From: Antedon mediterranea
Lineage: Eukaryota > Echinodermata > Crinoidea > Comatulida > Antedonidae
NCBI RefSeq assembly: GCF_964355755.1
Contig: NC_092675.1
Location: 28,482,912 to 28,546,911 of the forward strand
DNA length: 64,000 bases
Direction of reading: 5' to 3'
The notes under the pieces were generated by a model. The model worked only from the letters and a program-made list of their open reading frames with translations, ran no database searches and had not been told where the DNA came from. Positions 1 to 11,892 of the stretch are shown here, one piece after another; positions within the stretch are counted from its first letter, which is position 1; each line of letters opens with the position of its first letter. Both the position numbers and the translations under genes were made by a program.

Positions 1-109
1 TGTACACAAATGTATATTTTGTAAGACACAAGATGGTACAGTATTTTACATTTGCAGTTAATGCATATTTACATCTGATCAATCAGTTTGTGTTACTAGC
101 AGATTCTTG

Positions 110-290
110 GTACTGTATCTAAATTTAACCAGTATCATAGGCACATCAGTGATACAGTACGTCAAATGAAACACACATCACACCTGTATCACAGATCATA
201 ACCTAACTTTTCATGCTACAGACATCACATGTGAAGCACATGGGATGCTGTATTACAGAATTTGCATATGACACTCTCTTAAACTCTCTT
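110..290. repeat. Degenerate foldback element, related to 1734-1912
   Basis: This stretch shares the words AGTATCATAGG and GATGCTGTATTAC with the better preserved foldback at 1734-1912, in the same order and with similar spacing. The arms here are diverged. I read it as an older copy of the same non-autonomous family. Confidence 0.45.
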
Positions 291-299
291 ACACTCTCA

Positions 300-350
300 G
301 TAGGAATCATGGCTACAGGTTTTTCAAAAGCCTGTAGCCATGATTTCTAC
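300..350. repeat. Near-perfect 20-bp stem hairpin
   Basis: The left arm at 300-319 and right arm at 331-350 are reverse complements apart from about one position, with an 11-nt loop. The arms contain ATGGCTACAGG and CCTGTAGCCAT. No larger element was recognised around it. The stem is too short for a typical animal pre-microRNA. Confidence 0.6.
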
Positions 351-1086
351 AGTGGCAACCAAGCGTAAGCAAACGATAGAGACCGAATAACAATAAATTA
401 ATATAAAAGATTGTTTTAGGGTTAGCCTAGTAGAAATTGTCATGTTTTGTCATGAGCTAGTCCAATTTTTTTCTTTTTTCAGGTTACACTATGAACACCC
501 CTGACTACAAGCTTAGAGTGTACTATACACACAAAAAATTTGGTAATTGGTGTACAACTTGTATTGAAAAGAATTTTGTGTAATAATAAAAATCCCCCCA
601 AAAAATTCCAAAGATCTCTTACCCAAGTTGTTGCAAGGATTTAAGATTTGTAAAAATTTAGTTCTATAGAGAAAATAAAAAATGTCTCAGTTCTGTCCAA
701 TGATGTTACAAAAACACTTGTATTGGTCCTGGTTCTTGCAAAATACGTCATAGTACCAAGCAATGAATAACCTACATTGATGAATTACTGGCATAGTGCT
801 TCATGATTAACCACTCATTGGTGGCAAATTGGGCTGTGAACACAACGAGGAAAAACACGCCTTCTTTCCTACCCACTCACCACGGCCAATCAAAATTAAA
901 TAAATAAAAATCCAAATGAGCAGAAGTGCTGAGGGTACAATGTTACTAACTAAGCTTACACAAATATGTAAATTAGTAAATAATGTAAAGATGTGGAGTC
1001 CCACTTGCATCTTCTGTCGCCCTAGTATCATACGAGTTAATTTTATCAATTAGGAGTCACTCCCAACATACCTAACCTATTCTTCA

Positions 1087-4000
1087 TCATATGCTACCAT
1101 TTCCTTTCGTCTTTCCGGCTGATTCTATGATTTGCATTAGACATCGGCCGAACTCCTCTAAAATGAGCTGTTCTCCTATATGGGGCAAGTCGCCGTTCCT
1201 CTCCGTCTCCTCAGCCTGGGCTAATAAACACTGACAGGTGGCTTCAGCAACATCGTTTGTTATAAATGAATAAGGTAATCTGAACAGTAAATAAAATGAT
1301 AACAATTTAATGTTTTGTATTCTATTCTCAATATTACCAATATAAACTATTATACAAATATTGCCTACTTAGAGGTGAAATATAAGATTTGATTTCCACA
1401 AGGGAATGATATTTTGCTCGAGGGAATATATATTCATGAGATATCATTCCCTGAGTCAATATCAAACTCCTGGAGAATTTACTAGATTTTATATGTTTAA
1501 TGACAGGGACACGATAATCACGCAAAAATTAATTAACAATCCTCGCAGCAGTAGTATTGTGATGCAGTTTTATCCAAACATGTTTACGTATTTATATAGG
1601 CTGTAATATAAGCAAATAATAATTGAAATCCATAATTATTAATTTTGTAATACGTGCTTGGTTTTTGTCTTCTGCTTTCTTTATTAAACCCTTTTGAATT
1701 TATTGATGTATAAATCAACAGCCAATTCTCGGTGCAGTATCTATTTCCAAAGTATCATAGGAATATTTGGTAATACAACATCACATGTGTTTCACATGTA
1801 TTTAGTAGTAACCTAACCCTTAACCTTACATGATACAGGCACAGCATGTGATATAAATCAGATGCTGTATTACCAAATATTCCTATCATACTTCGGAAAT
1901 AGATAGTATGTGGAGATAAAGAAATGGGAATCGGGTGATATCAAAGTAGAAATTAAATGAAAATTAATTATTTTTTTTAATACAGTCGACTCCGCCTAAG
2001 TCGAATTCGCCTAAGTCGAAAAATCGCGAAAGTCGAATTTTTTGGAAAGTCCCAATTCTTTCCTATACATTACTGTGTAATTAGTTATCCGCACTTGGCG
2101 GATAACTCCTTGTGATTGTATAGGATCATCATTTTTTTTTTTTTTTCTGTATTATTCTTATTTCTTTCCTTCCATTTTTGTGTAGAGCGTTTCTCTAACA
2201 TGTGTAAACATAACATTTCATAACTTTGACAACATGTGGGCATTTATGTGAAGTTGTGCACCTCCTATTTTTGAATGACGTCAGAGTTGCGCAACGTGAC
2301 TTACGCGCGATTTTATAAATTTCGCGTATTTAACATAGGTCAAAAACCAAATAACATTTTGAATTGAAACTTTGCAGAAGTTTAATTTATATTGTGCGCT
2401 AACTTTCTGTGGAAAAAAAATTGCGAGTTTTACACAAATTTACGCGCGCACGCGCATTTAAAATTTGAAGATGCGAAAAAACTATTTCTAATCGAATTTC
2501 TACGCGTTTCATGTCATTTTGAGCATGTCAAAAATTCCCACGCGCCCGCAATTTTTTACGCGCGCGGTGGGCACGTAGCGTTAAAAACATCGCTTTTTTG
2601 AGTGATTTATGTTTTTCCAGCCTTTTCTAGTAATTTTACAAACTTTTAAACAATTTTGATTTAAAATGACGTTATACGAGCACGTAGAATTGAACAATTT
2701 GCACGGGTTTTTGATGAAAAAAATCAAAAATTCGTTAAAATTAAGCCTTTTTTTAAACAGTCGTAGTTTCTATACTAAACAATGAAAGTTATTTTTATTA
2801 CATATTCTGGAAGTTGATGAGTTGTAGATATCGGATCATGCATTAATATGGCTAACAGGACATTTTGATGTCATCGTAAGGCCACGCGAATATAAAATTT
2901 AGGATTTTTGTATCTTTCTTCATAGCTCATCACATTTAATAGAGCGCATCTACACTTATCCGTTTTCCATTTTAACCCCGATTTTGATATTGTCTAGGTC
3001 AATCAACTATCTTTCACATGAGTTAAAAATATTTTTATTTTTATGACGTCATCATGCCTAAAAATTTAAATTACGTGTGGCATAAATTTCATATTTACAG
3101 TAAAATTAAATCTGTTATAGCTCGTAAGAATGAAATGTGATAATCATGATTAAAACGTTTTCTGGAAGCTATTGAATTGTAGATACGAAATCATGTGAAC
3201 ATTTTGCTAATCGGATGTTGTGACGTCATCATATGGCCAGTTATATAAAAAAAGTCGTATTTTCATCTTTTGCGTTATAATTCATTACATTTAAAAGAGC
3301 GCGCATCAATATTTCACGTATTCAAATTTCTTGTACACGCTAATATGTTGTTGCTGAGATAATTTCCTTCCGAAATTGCTACCTTCGCGTTTCATTTTGA
3401 AACCGTCAGCATGTTAAAAATTGGAATAAATAGCGGGTCCCGTATTTTCCCCTATTCTACACTGTATGTGATTGTGATATGTATACAGATTATACTGTGT
3501 ATACTATATGACACAAAATAACAGAATTCAGCAATAACAACATAATCATATTCTTCAGTCCAGGTCATAATGCCATAATCTTTTTCCGTGTGCAATATTC
3601 CAACGCATGACGTGCTCGTGGCGTTTCTCGTGCGGATAACTAACTCGTCAAAGTGACGAGTTTCATGTCTAGTTTTTATTTGTAAGTCGAATTTTTCTAA
3701 GTCGAAATTCGTCTAAGTCGACGTCTTTTTGCGGTCCGAATACACACATTCTTTAGTGATTTATATCGTATAAGTCGAAGTCACAAATTACGCGGCAACA
3801 ACGCGCTAAAAAAGCCGATGAAACGTACGTAATTCGATAAACAAACAACAGAGGGGATAATGTGGGACCATATCGGTTCTCTCAAGCAGGTTGTATAGTA
3901 TAGGCGGCGTCCTACAACTCGCGCTAGTGTATAGTGTATGAGTTGTTTAAGCGTTGAGAACTTGAGCGGCGTTTTGTGGGTACCTATTTTGTGCTAGACA

Positions 4001-7000
4001 GATGGCAATAAACAATGGATACCGATTTCGAATAAGAACCGAAATGTATTTATTATACGTTTTTGTATTGTTTTGGGCTTAAACCATAAAAGAAAATACA
4101 GTTTATCATTGCCGATAAAGAGGCTTAGCATTTATTAGGCCTAGCTAGCTAGCTAAGCAAACTCAATTCAAGAAGGCTCATCGCGTGGGCCGCGATCGCG
4201 ACAGGGCAGGGTCCACTAGGCCTAGCCATAGCGCGGCTAGTGAGTGAGCCTAGGCCTAGCATTTTTTTGGCAAATCTGTAAGTCGAAGTTCGCGTAACTC
4301 GAATTTTTATACCGGTCCCATATTTTTATAATTTTTAATAATTTTATAATCCCTTCTTCTTTCATTTAGGAGAAAACTTCATTGCTGAAGGCTACTGTTC
4401 CACTGGCTCTAGATTGTGAAATTTCTGAATTGATAATAATTGTAATAAAAGATTTTTAAAAAATGCATTAACCACCACTAACCTTTCACCAGACTCATTT
4501 GTCATAGGTGCTTTTGAAGGAAAGTCCTGGAATTGTGAAAGTTTTGATTTGGCTGCTGTTTGTTGCTGAACTCTGACCTCTGCGGCATCTGCTAAATGCA
4601 TCAGCGTTTTCCGTTCAGGACTTTCTTCAAAGTTTTTGCAGCCATAACACTTACAAGCTGACGAACACAGAATTTTGGCCTGTAAGAAATCACATTAAAT
4701 TAAGATTTTTGTTCAATTGATATAATAAGGTGTGAACATGCATTATTTATATAAAGCAGACAGTAACATTCTATCTCTGTCTGCAATATAAAAATGTATG
4801 TGGCAAAAAAATGTGATGCACCCATATATGGACATGATTATGTCATATCACTACCATATTTGGGCACATCACACTTGTTTTGTCAAACTAGTTTAATAGT
4901 GTAGACAGAGCTTTATGTAATGTGCTTCAAAGTTCTAAACATCATCAACATTTTTTTAATGAAATTTCACTTACAAAAATGGGCTAGAAATATCCAAATG
5001 CATGCAAATAGATTTAAAATAGGCAAATCGGTATAATTACGATTTAGTACACATAAGCGGAGATCAAAAGGACAAAAAATGAGAAATATAATAAGACTTA
5101 ATTGGTTCATTACTACAAAAAATAATGGTAAATAATTATGAAAAAGTTACCTCATAACATTCACAATAGTTCTTGAGACATCCAGACCGTTTACAGTTGC
5201 ATCCTTTGTTATGGCGGCGTTCCCCTGCCGTGCCTCGTCCCTTCCCGATCTTCGGATGAAAAGCCTGGGGGTTCCTTTCAAGACATGAGCGGATTGCACG
5301 ACTTCTTTCATCTTCATGATCCAAATTATTCAAACAATTATTGCAGTTACAATTGCTACAAAATTCTCCATTCGCAAAACAATCGCAATATCTAGAAAGC
5401 AATTGGAACAGAGAATTATATATTTTACTATTGCACGCGACTAAAAACTGAAATTGGGGAGAACAGGGTGAACCTAAGTGAACTTAATCACTGTAGCTGA
5501 GCCGGTTGACACAACCCCAAATGAATAAAATGTTCATATACTGTATATATAAATCCAAAGGCAAATTACTGAAAAAAATGACAATCCTGTGGGTATCAGT
5601 GGCTGGATCTCAATGGAGATACAAAAATAAAAAGCGAAAAGCTAAATCAAAACGATAAAGTAAACAGCCAGAAAAGTTAGCAGAGCTTTCGGGCAACACT
5701 AGCCCTTCATCAGTGCAAGTGATACTGTCATCATCATTGTGATACATCAAATCAGAGGTGCTAATGTGTAGCTAGTGAGAATCAGACAAGCACATCATTA
5801 ATACAGTATACTATACTATATTTTACAGTACATTCTTTAATACAAGCAAATTCACTCTTACTTACCCATTTAAACTATGACGTACAGCTGAGATTGCTGT
5901 TGGTGCTTTGGTATATACTGTATATATATATATATACAATATTCCAGTTTCATTGATGAAGGGCTAGTGTTGCCTGAAAGCTCTGCTAATTTTTCTGCAT
6001 ATTTTACTTTATTGTTTTGATTTAGCTTTTCGCTTTTGTTTTGTATCTCCATTGAGATCCAGCCACTGATACAGTATTGTCAGTATTTTGCCTTTGGATT
6101 TATATATATATATTATACAATATTCCAGTTTCATTGATGAAGGGCTAGTGTTGCCTGAAAGCTCTGCTAATTTTTCTGCATGTTTTACTTTATCGTTTTG
6201 ATTTAGCTTTTCACTTTTGTTTTGTATCTCCATTGAGATCCAGCCACTGATACAGTATTGTCAGTATTTTGCCTTTGGATTTATATATATATATTATACA
6301 ATATTCCAGTTTCATTGATGAAGGGCTAGTGTTGCCTGAAAGCTCTGCTAATTTTTTTGCATGTTTTACTTTATCGTTTTGATTTAGCTTTTCACTTTTG
6401 TTTTGTATCTCCATTGAGATCCAGCCACTGATACAGTATTGTCAGTATTTTGCCTTTGGATTTATATATATATATATATTATATAATATTCCAGTTTCAT
6501 AAATGGTGGGCTAGTGTTGCCCGAAAACTCTGCTAATTTTTCTGCATGTTTTACTTTATTGTTTTGATTTAGCTTTTTGCATATTTTATTATGTATATGA
6601 GATATCCACTAAAGTTAGCAGTAACTGTACACATGGAACCAACTTGCCTGGGTAAATAACTAAAGCTATGTCTACACTATCAAACTACTTTGACAAAAAA
6701 GTGTCATGGTACAGTAGCGATAGGCCGAAATATGGTAATGATATGACATCATCATGTCCATATATAGGCACATTACATTTTTTTGATAGTGTAAACAAGG
6801 CTAAAGAATTCAAGTTTTAAGAACGTACTTGAAAGAAACATATTGAAAGAACTTGGAAATGCATTGTTTTAGAGGAGGGCTGGTGATGTTTTCATAAAAT
6901 ATGAACATACTTACAATTTTAAACACTGAGACCTTGTGCAGTTACATGGTTTTCTAGGCCTTGTTCCTGGAGGTTCTGGTTGACTGCCACTAGTGGATAT

Positions 7001-10000
7001 AACAGTAATGTTATCAGTTTAGTAAAACAATACAATAATTTGAATTGTGGTAGATGGTCTACCCACTTTACCGCAACTTTTACAATGTATGTAACAATTC
7101 AAGTGCATGCCTGTTTTTTAAAGACGAGCGAGTGAGATCACACTCCTAAACTACCCTTGAGGAGTGCGATTTACAACACTCTTAAATTTGGTAAACTTCT
7201 ACACACCAAAATACAAACAGCACACCTACAGCATCCCTGAATGTATTGAGGAGTCCAGTCATTGTGATACATCAAATCAGAGGTGCTAATGTGTAGCTAG
7301 TGAGAATCAGACAAGCACATCATTAATACAGTATACTATACTATATTTTACAGTACATTCTTTAATACAAGCAAATTCTCTCTTACTTACCCATTTAAAC
7401 TATGACGTACAGCTGAGATTGCTGTTGGTGGTTTGGTTGAAATTGGAATATACGAAGCAGTATTTTGATTTTGCTGTCCAACCTAACAAGATATCAAATT
7501 ATATATTTAATTTGTAAAACATGTTTTTATTAAGGTACAAATATGGAAAATAACGTTTTAAATGCCTTGTGTCTTTGGTAGAGTAAATCAGGAATAGGTT
7601 CTCTATGGACCAAAGGCACAGAATGTAAAGCATCTTTCCTAAAGGGGCTTTCACACCTTTTCCGGCACGGTCCTGGTCCAACGTTGTCAAATCAAATGTC
7701 AATGTTTTCATACAGCTACAGTAGAACCTTCATTTTACGTACGGTATGGGACCGGAAGGCGTACGTAAAACAAGGGATTCGTAAAATCGAGGTTGACCTT
7801 AAATTGACCCCAAATACGTAGAGATCGTAGATATAAAGGCTACCGTGTTTGCCTACTTTACTGTACAGATTGCAGGTGGTCACTAGCTAGGCCTTGCCTA
7901 CTAGACTATTCGGGCCAGGCTGAAAACAAAACATTTATGTTCTATTTGATTTGGTTCCGGAACCGTGCCGGAACAGGTGTCACAGACCCTTAAAGGATAC
8001 AAGCAATACAGCACAGACAGGTCCCAAAAAAATGCAACTCCAAGGTTCCTTTATGAAGTTGGCAATTTGGACCATTTTAAGGCTACTATATCACAAATAA
8101 CATTTCACAAATAACATTTCACAATAGGGTTATGTTGTTTTTGTTGGCAAAAAAGTAAAGTATATACTTACAGGAGCAATGTATTGTACAGGTAAAACTG
8201 TGATGTTCTGTGAAAGGTTATTTCCTGTTAAGAGTGTTCCTGCTGGAATGCTTAGTTTGCCAGACACCTGGCTAGTAGATGTGTTTGGTTGGATTTGAAC
8301 CGGCCTGTTTGGCATTATCATACGTTTGGCTGTTGTGGTAGAAGATGTGGATGCAGACCTTATGGCAACCTATGAAGAGAACACACCATCATTTACAAAC
8401 TATAAAACTACAAGAACCAAAACTTAAGCTCTGTCTACACTATCAAACTAGTTTGTGACCAAATGTAATATCCCCAAATATGGCAGTGATATCATATGAT
8501 CAAGTCCATATATGGGCACATCACATTTTTTGTCACATAAAGTTTGATAGTTTAGACAAAGCTTTATTTCTTCTAAACCAAGTACAAGCTACAAATATAT
8601 TCTTAAAATGCATTAGAATAATATGAAATACCACAAATTCTGCAACTACTGTTTATCTATTTGTAAAAATGCATCAATAAAAACTATTGATTTATCATTC
8701 TTTAGAAAGTATTTAACACTTTTTGTCCATACTGCACAGTTTATAATATATTCTTGAAGAAGTTGTAAGGTGTTCCACTAAGATTATGACCTATAAGATT
8801 TACACCTTTAAAAAAAATACTATTTAATATACAGTATAATCAAATTTTATTTGAACTACCTTTATGAGGTTGGTTCATCTGTCTAAAACGTCAAGGAAAT
8901 TTATTATATATAGCATAAAACCAGTACGTAAAATTGTTTGTGCTAGAGGCTGGCATTAGACTTACTTGTGTGGCAGGTGCAATGGGGACCCCTTGCATTC
9001 TAAACTGCTGAGGCATAAGACTATTGTTTGATAAAATCACTTTATTCCTTGTTGCTTGTTGCTGGGGTGCTGCTTGTTGAATTATCTGCTTACCTGTAAA
9101 AAATAAAAGCAATAATCTTCATCACTGCTATCAATATATCAATTATAAATAGCACTAACTATCTCCTCCTAAATCACACGACCATTGGTTTCCCTTTTCA
9201 AGCTTCAGCACCTTTTGATTCTCTTTTACCCTATGTCAGAATGATTTTAGACCTTTTTTTGCAATTAAAAAACCGCTAGATTGCTTATTGCTACATTTTT
9301 GTCCATTAAAACTTTTAGGATGACAAACTCCATCATTAATTATTCCACAAATAATACAATTATTATTATATGCTGCATTAAAAAAATTAATAATTATAAT
9401 ATTAACTAAAAAACCATTAAATTATAAACTTTTTTTTTTACCATATTTAATGAGGGTGATCCATCCAGCAATTGCTGATCATTAGGGACCCTCAGAGGTT
9501 CACAAGACAAACATACACAAGATGCTCTACATAAACAAAGTCTTATTACAAGTCTTTGGGAGTGGAGTTGTAATTTTGTCCTTAGAAAAAATCCTGACAT
9601 GTGACAGGACTTAAACCCAGGATCCTTGAAGTGGTAGACATGCATCATAACCACAAAGCCACAACTCCACTCCTAAGTTCTAACCTGCAGTCGTTGAAAT
9701 TGAAGACGATGGTACAGTGACTAGACGAATGTATGGGAACTTGTTACCAGCCACTTGAATAGGTTGAAGATTGCTAGCGTTACTGAACGTCAATGATGTA
9801 CCGGCCTGTTGTAAACTTGCAATGCCAGACGCATTTTGCTGCAACACTAAGTTCGTTGATGGCACTGTGTTCTGCATAAAGAACAAAAGAAAAATCTTAT
9901 AGAATTTTTAAGCAAAAGTGTTTTATTGACAGTGGGTTTTGACAATTTCAAATCTTAACCATTTAATCTGGCAGTAATTATTCCATTCTTTGTGTTAGTT

Positions 10001-10782
10001 ATATGTTTAAGTTTTGAATCAATTTATATTTACAATATCTTTAACTAAATAAACCTCTGCAAAGATCACTACATTATACTTACTATTCCACTTGCAATTA
10101 CAGTTGTAACAGAGGGGGTTGTCTTTGACGTTGTTACCAATCCTTTTATTATCACCTGCTGGGGTCGTGGCGGAGCTGGGGCTATTTTCTTTGGTGTTGT
10201 GACTGATGATTTCACAGGACTCTTAATTTGTGTAGAGCTGGAGGTGATGGTTTGACCAGCTATAAGTTTTGACATTGCACTACTTGATATTACAATGCTT
10301 TTGTTTAGTAGACTGCCCTGAGTGACTGTAATCACCTTTACCGGTGAACCTGGAGTCAATAATTTACCATCAACTGTTTGTAAAATTCCCGACGTTAACT
10401 TTGGTGTGGTACCAGCAACCGACACAATCTTATTTGTGGTAGGGTTTTTAGTAATGATTACTTTTGTGAGTACCTGATTCTGTCCAATTGATGGAGGGGG
10501 ACGTTTTAAAATAGCCTGAACGGCAGCTGACGTTGCAGTTGGATTTATACTTGATACGGTAACCACTGGCTTAGCAGGAGCTAACGATATGGGAATAACA
10601 TTTGTTTGTAAGTTTGGAGCTGATAGTACAATTGTCTGTCCTTTACTTGTAGTGATCACTTGACCAGTCTTTCCAGCTATACTGATAGTCTGGCCCTGCG
10701 AGGCAGCTGCAGCGATGGTTGTAATAGTCGCTGCTTCCATTTTGCTTTTGCTTTGACCACTGCCACTAGATGAGTCTTCCAT
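1087..10782 (-). CDS. LIN54: LIN54, DREAM/MuvB DNA-binding subunit
   Basis: Nine coding exons join in frame: 10782-10084, 9871-9685, 9093-8966, 8369-8172, 7482-7391, 6989-6915, 5391-5151, 4679-4483 and 1279-1087, giving about 669 codons (human is slightly longer, from memory). The N-terminal 440 residues are Ser/Thr/Val-rich low complexity, as in the family. Two cysteine-rich CXC repeats follow, CXC1 near 450-490 and CXC2 near 523-560. They carry the motifs [14 protein letters not shown] and LKNYCECYE, whose tyrosines are the known minor-groove contacts to CHR promoter elements. A conserved C-terminal helix containing [19 protein letters not shown] should bind the MuvB core. The family acts in the nucleus to repress or activate cell-cycle genes. 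The start is the first ATG of the long first exon; an untranslated upstream exon cannot be excluded. Introns carry a partial duplication of the gene's own fifth exon and many transposons. Confidence 0.95.
1734..1912. mobile_element. Foldback MITE with ~50-bp inverted arms
   Basis: The left end contains TATCTATTTCCAAAGTATC and the right end, read in reverse, TATCTATTTCCGAAGTATG. Pairing continues through GGAATATTTGGTAATAC to about 50 bp per arm around a short centre. There is no coding capacity. It lies in the last intron of LIN54. Confidence 0.75.
1980..4315. mobile_element. Composite element with TAAGTCGAA-type ends (pogo-like?)
   Basis: The left boundary (about 1983-2045) has CAGTCGACTCCGCCTAAGTC followed by repeated TAAGTCGAA words. 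The same words recur at 3682-3725, 3765-3780 and 4276-4300. Ends of the CAGT...TAAGTCGAA type are common in pogo/Tigger-like DNA transposons, so I infer a decayed, internally rearranged non-autonomous copy. A Helitron-like 3' end at about 3640-3677 suggests a second element nested within. No transposase frame was seen. It fills most of the last LIN54 intron. Confidence 0.45.
3643..3677 (+). mobile_element. Helitron-like 3' terminus
   Basis: A perfect short hairpin (AACTCGTC, loop, then TGACGAGTT) is followed a few bases later by CTAGT. A hairpin then CTRR-T is the usual 3' end of Helitrons. A matching arrangement occurs at 12345-12381. The 5' end was not identified. Confidence 0.45.
4800..4917. 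mobile_element. MITE family A copy
   Basis: It shows the family A signature: AATGTGATG, a central CCATATATGGACATGA, GGGCACATCACA, and a right end of TAGTGTAGACAGAGCTTTA. The left arm is diverged. It lies in a LIN54 intron. Confidence 0.7.
5452..5515 (+). repeat. SINE-like fragment shared with 58650-58695
   Basis: GAAATTGGGGAGAACAGGGT and CCTAAGTGAACTTAATCA recur almost unchanged near 58650. It is probably a piece of a dispersed short interspersed element; ends were not defined. Confidence 0.5.
5540..5720 (-). repeat. Inverted copy of the 180-bp repeat unit
   Basis: In reverse complement this matches the tandem units at 5930-6590, including GAAGGGCTAGTG, AGCTCTGCTAA, CGTTTTGATTTAGCTTTT and CTCCATTGAGATCCAGCCAC. 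Together with the direct units it could form a large hairpin within LIN54 pre-mRNA. Confidence 0.8.
5738..5915 (-). pseudogene. Duplicated edge of LIN54 exon 5 with its splice donor
   Basis: About 178 bp match 7258-7435 almost perfectly. On the minus strand the copied part holds roughly the last 45-49 bases of the fifth LIN54 exon (5866-5914), its GT donor (5865-5864), and about 130 bases of downstream intron. No matching acceptor is present, so it should not form a full exon by itself. It sits between the inverted repeat copy (5540-5720) and the tandem units (from about 5930). Confidence 0.85.
5925..6595. repeat. Tandem ~182-bp repeat, about 3.6 units
   Basis: Units begin near 5930, 6113, 6297 and 6482. 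Each has ATTCCAGTTTCAT, GGGCTAGTGTTGCC, AGCTCTGCTAA and ATCCAGCCACTGATACAGTA, and units are separated by (TA)n runs. The overlapping open frames read from the complement are a by-product of the repetition. An inverted fifth copy is at 5540-5720. Confidence 0.85.
6660..6804. mobile_element. MITE family A copy
   Basis: The ends contain TGTCTACACTATCAAACTA and, inverted, TTTGATAGTGTAAACA. The centre has GACATCATCATGTCCATATA. It lies in LIN54 intron sequence. Confidence 0.75.
7638..7994. mobile_element. Foldback element, family E (CCGGCACGG arms)
   Basis: The left arm has CTTTCACACC and TTCCGGCACGGT. The right arm has CCGTGCCGGAACAGGTGT and CAGACCCTT, its reverse complement with a few changes. 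The centre holds a CAGTAGAACCTTCATTTTAC word resembling a pogo-type end, so a second insertion may be nested. A shorter relative is at 60219-60396. Confidence 0.65.
8426..8566. mobile_element. MITE family A copy
   Basis: The left end is TTAAGCTCTGTCTACACTAT and the right end GTTTAGACAAAGCTTTA. The flanks fit a TA target duplication. No coding capacity. It lies in a LIN54 intron. Confidence 0.8.
9420..9675 (-). mobile_element. tRNA-derived SINE in LIN54 intron
   Basis: On the minus strand the element starts with a tRNA-like head: a box A-like TGGCTTTGTGGTTATGA and a box B-like GGGTTTAAGTCC. It ends in a 3' domain with GCTGGATGGATCACCCTC and an A-rich tail near 9430. The same 3' domain recurs at 36065-36115 and 30415-30470. 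Its head lies next to the donor site at 9685. Confidence 0.65.
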
Positions 10783-11892
10783 GATATAATATCTTTTAAT
10801 TTAACGATTTGTGTTTCATTAAAAAAATTGACAGCAGTACATTCCTATGAGTACAAAGAAAATTGGAAATAAAGAATTTAAATGTTAAAAACAATGAGTT
10901 TGCATTCAGTATTGTGCAGTACAGTAGTGCAGTTACAATACCAAAAACTGGAAAAATTCAATTTAGGTACTGTACACTACATTTAATGGTTTTATATAAT
11001 AAGCACAAATAATTACTAAAGTCCCAGAGAAGGAGCAAATGTTTTTTTATACTACTAGTATTAACTTAGCAAAAAACAATAAGATAGAGAGGTAGAATAG
11101 TGTTTCTAATTAAAGCTGAAGTCTCATAAACCAAGAGTTGATGGAGAGTTTACCATCGCTCTATGTATGTCTGTATGTACAGTACTTATTGTGGACAAAA
11201 ACAAAGACTTTTTTTTGTTTTTTAGGATGACACAGCACTGCACACAGAATGTTAACTGCAAGTTTTTCAGCTGCTATGCTTATACGTGTTTTATAATTAA
11301 TATGTTTTTAAAATAATAACCATTTAGGCCTAAATTTCTTTAATTGTTTAATGTGTGCATACATTTTTTCTAGGCCTAGGCAAGGTCCTACACCACCTAC
11401 ACAACCACGACCGAGCTGTGTGGAATGACACACCGAAACCCGTGTTGACAATATCCGCGATCGGGAGGGTTTATATCGTGCCTCAGTTTCACACATATTT
11501 TTACATTTTGTATTAAAATAAAACACACAAACACATAATGTATAAATACCTCAATAGCTATATGTCTTACCTAAAGTATATTTTATATAAAATCGTTCTT
11601 TGGAAGGGAGTTTTGGGCTGATGATTTGGTGAAATTTGTTCAAAATCACGCGCCCACCATTACTATCCCATAATGAAAATTGTGCCACCAGAAAAAAAGT
11701 CAGGCTTGACACTAAATACTATAAAATATTTTATGATTTAAAAAAAATACGTATATACATTTGTTAAAATATTAATAATAATTTATTATCAATAAAGTAT
11801 TTCAAATCTATTTTTAACAATTTAAGTATTTTAAAAAGCTAAATTTATCTCGGTATGTAGCGGTAAACTGATTTCTGTCTCTCCAATTCAAA
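10783..11892. promoter_or_regulatory. Shared LIN54/COPS4 intergenic region
   Basis: About 1.1 kb separates the divergent LIN54 and COPS4 start codons. Both promoters or 5' untranslated sequences must lie here or further upstream. No TATA box or defined operator could be assigned with confidence. The only open frame of note (minus, 11308-11526) has no recognisable homology. Confidence 0.5.

Larger units (their letters stand above)
1..1086. other. LIN54 3' flank, no gene seen
   Basis: AT-rich sequence downstream of the LIN54 stop codon. No convincing coding region was seen on either strand; the short open frames have no recognisable similarity. It holds a degenerate foldback relative near 110-290 and a short strong hairpin at 300-350, both listed separately. 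Confidence 0.6.

Noticed and set aside
300-350. microRNA precursor
   Set aside because: A 20-bp stem with an 11-nt loop is too short for a normal pre-miRNA, and no conserved seed is recognised.
5870-6414. Overlapping minus-strand frames [13 protein letters not shown]...
   Set aside because: They repeat with the 182-bp tandem unit and do not match any protein family I know; treated as repeat by-products.
11308-11526. Minus-strand frame upstream of LIN54 as an extra N-terminal exon
   Set aside because: No similarity to LIN54 and no supported splice into 10782; the first exon already begins with a normal ATG.
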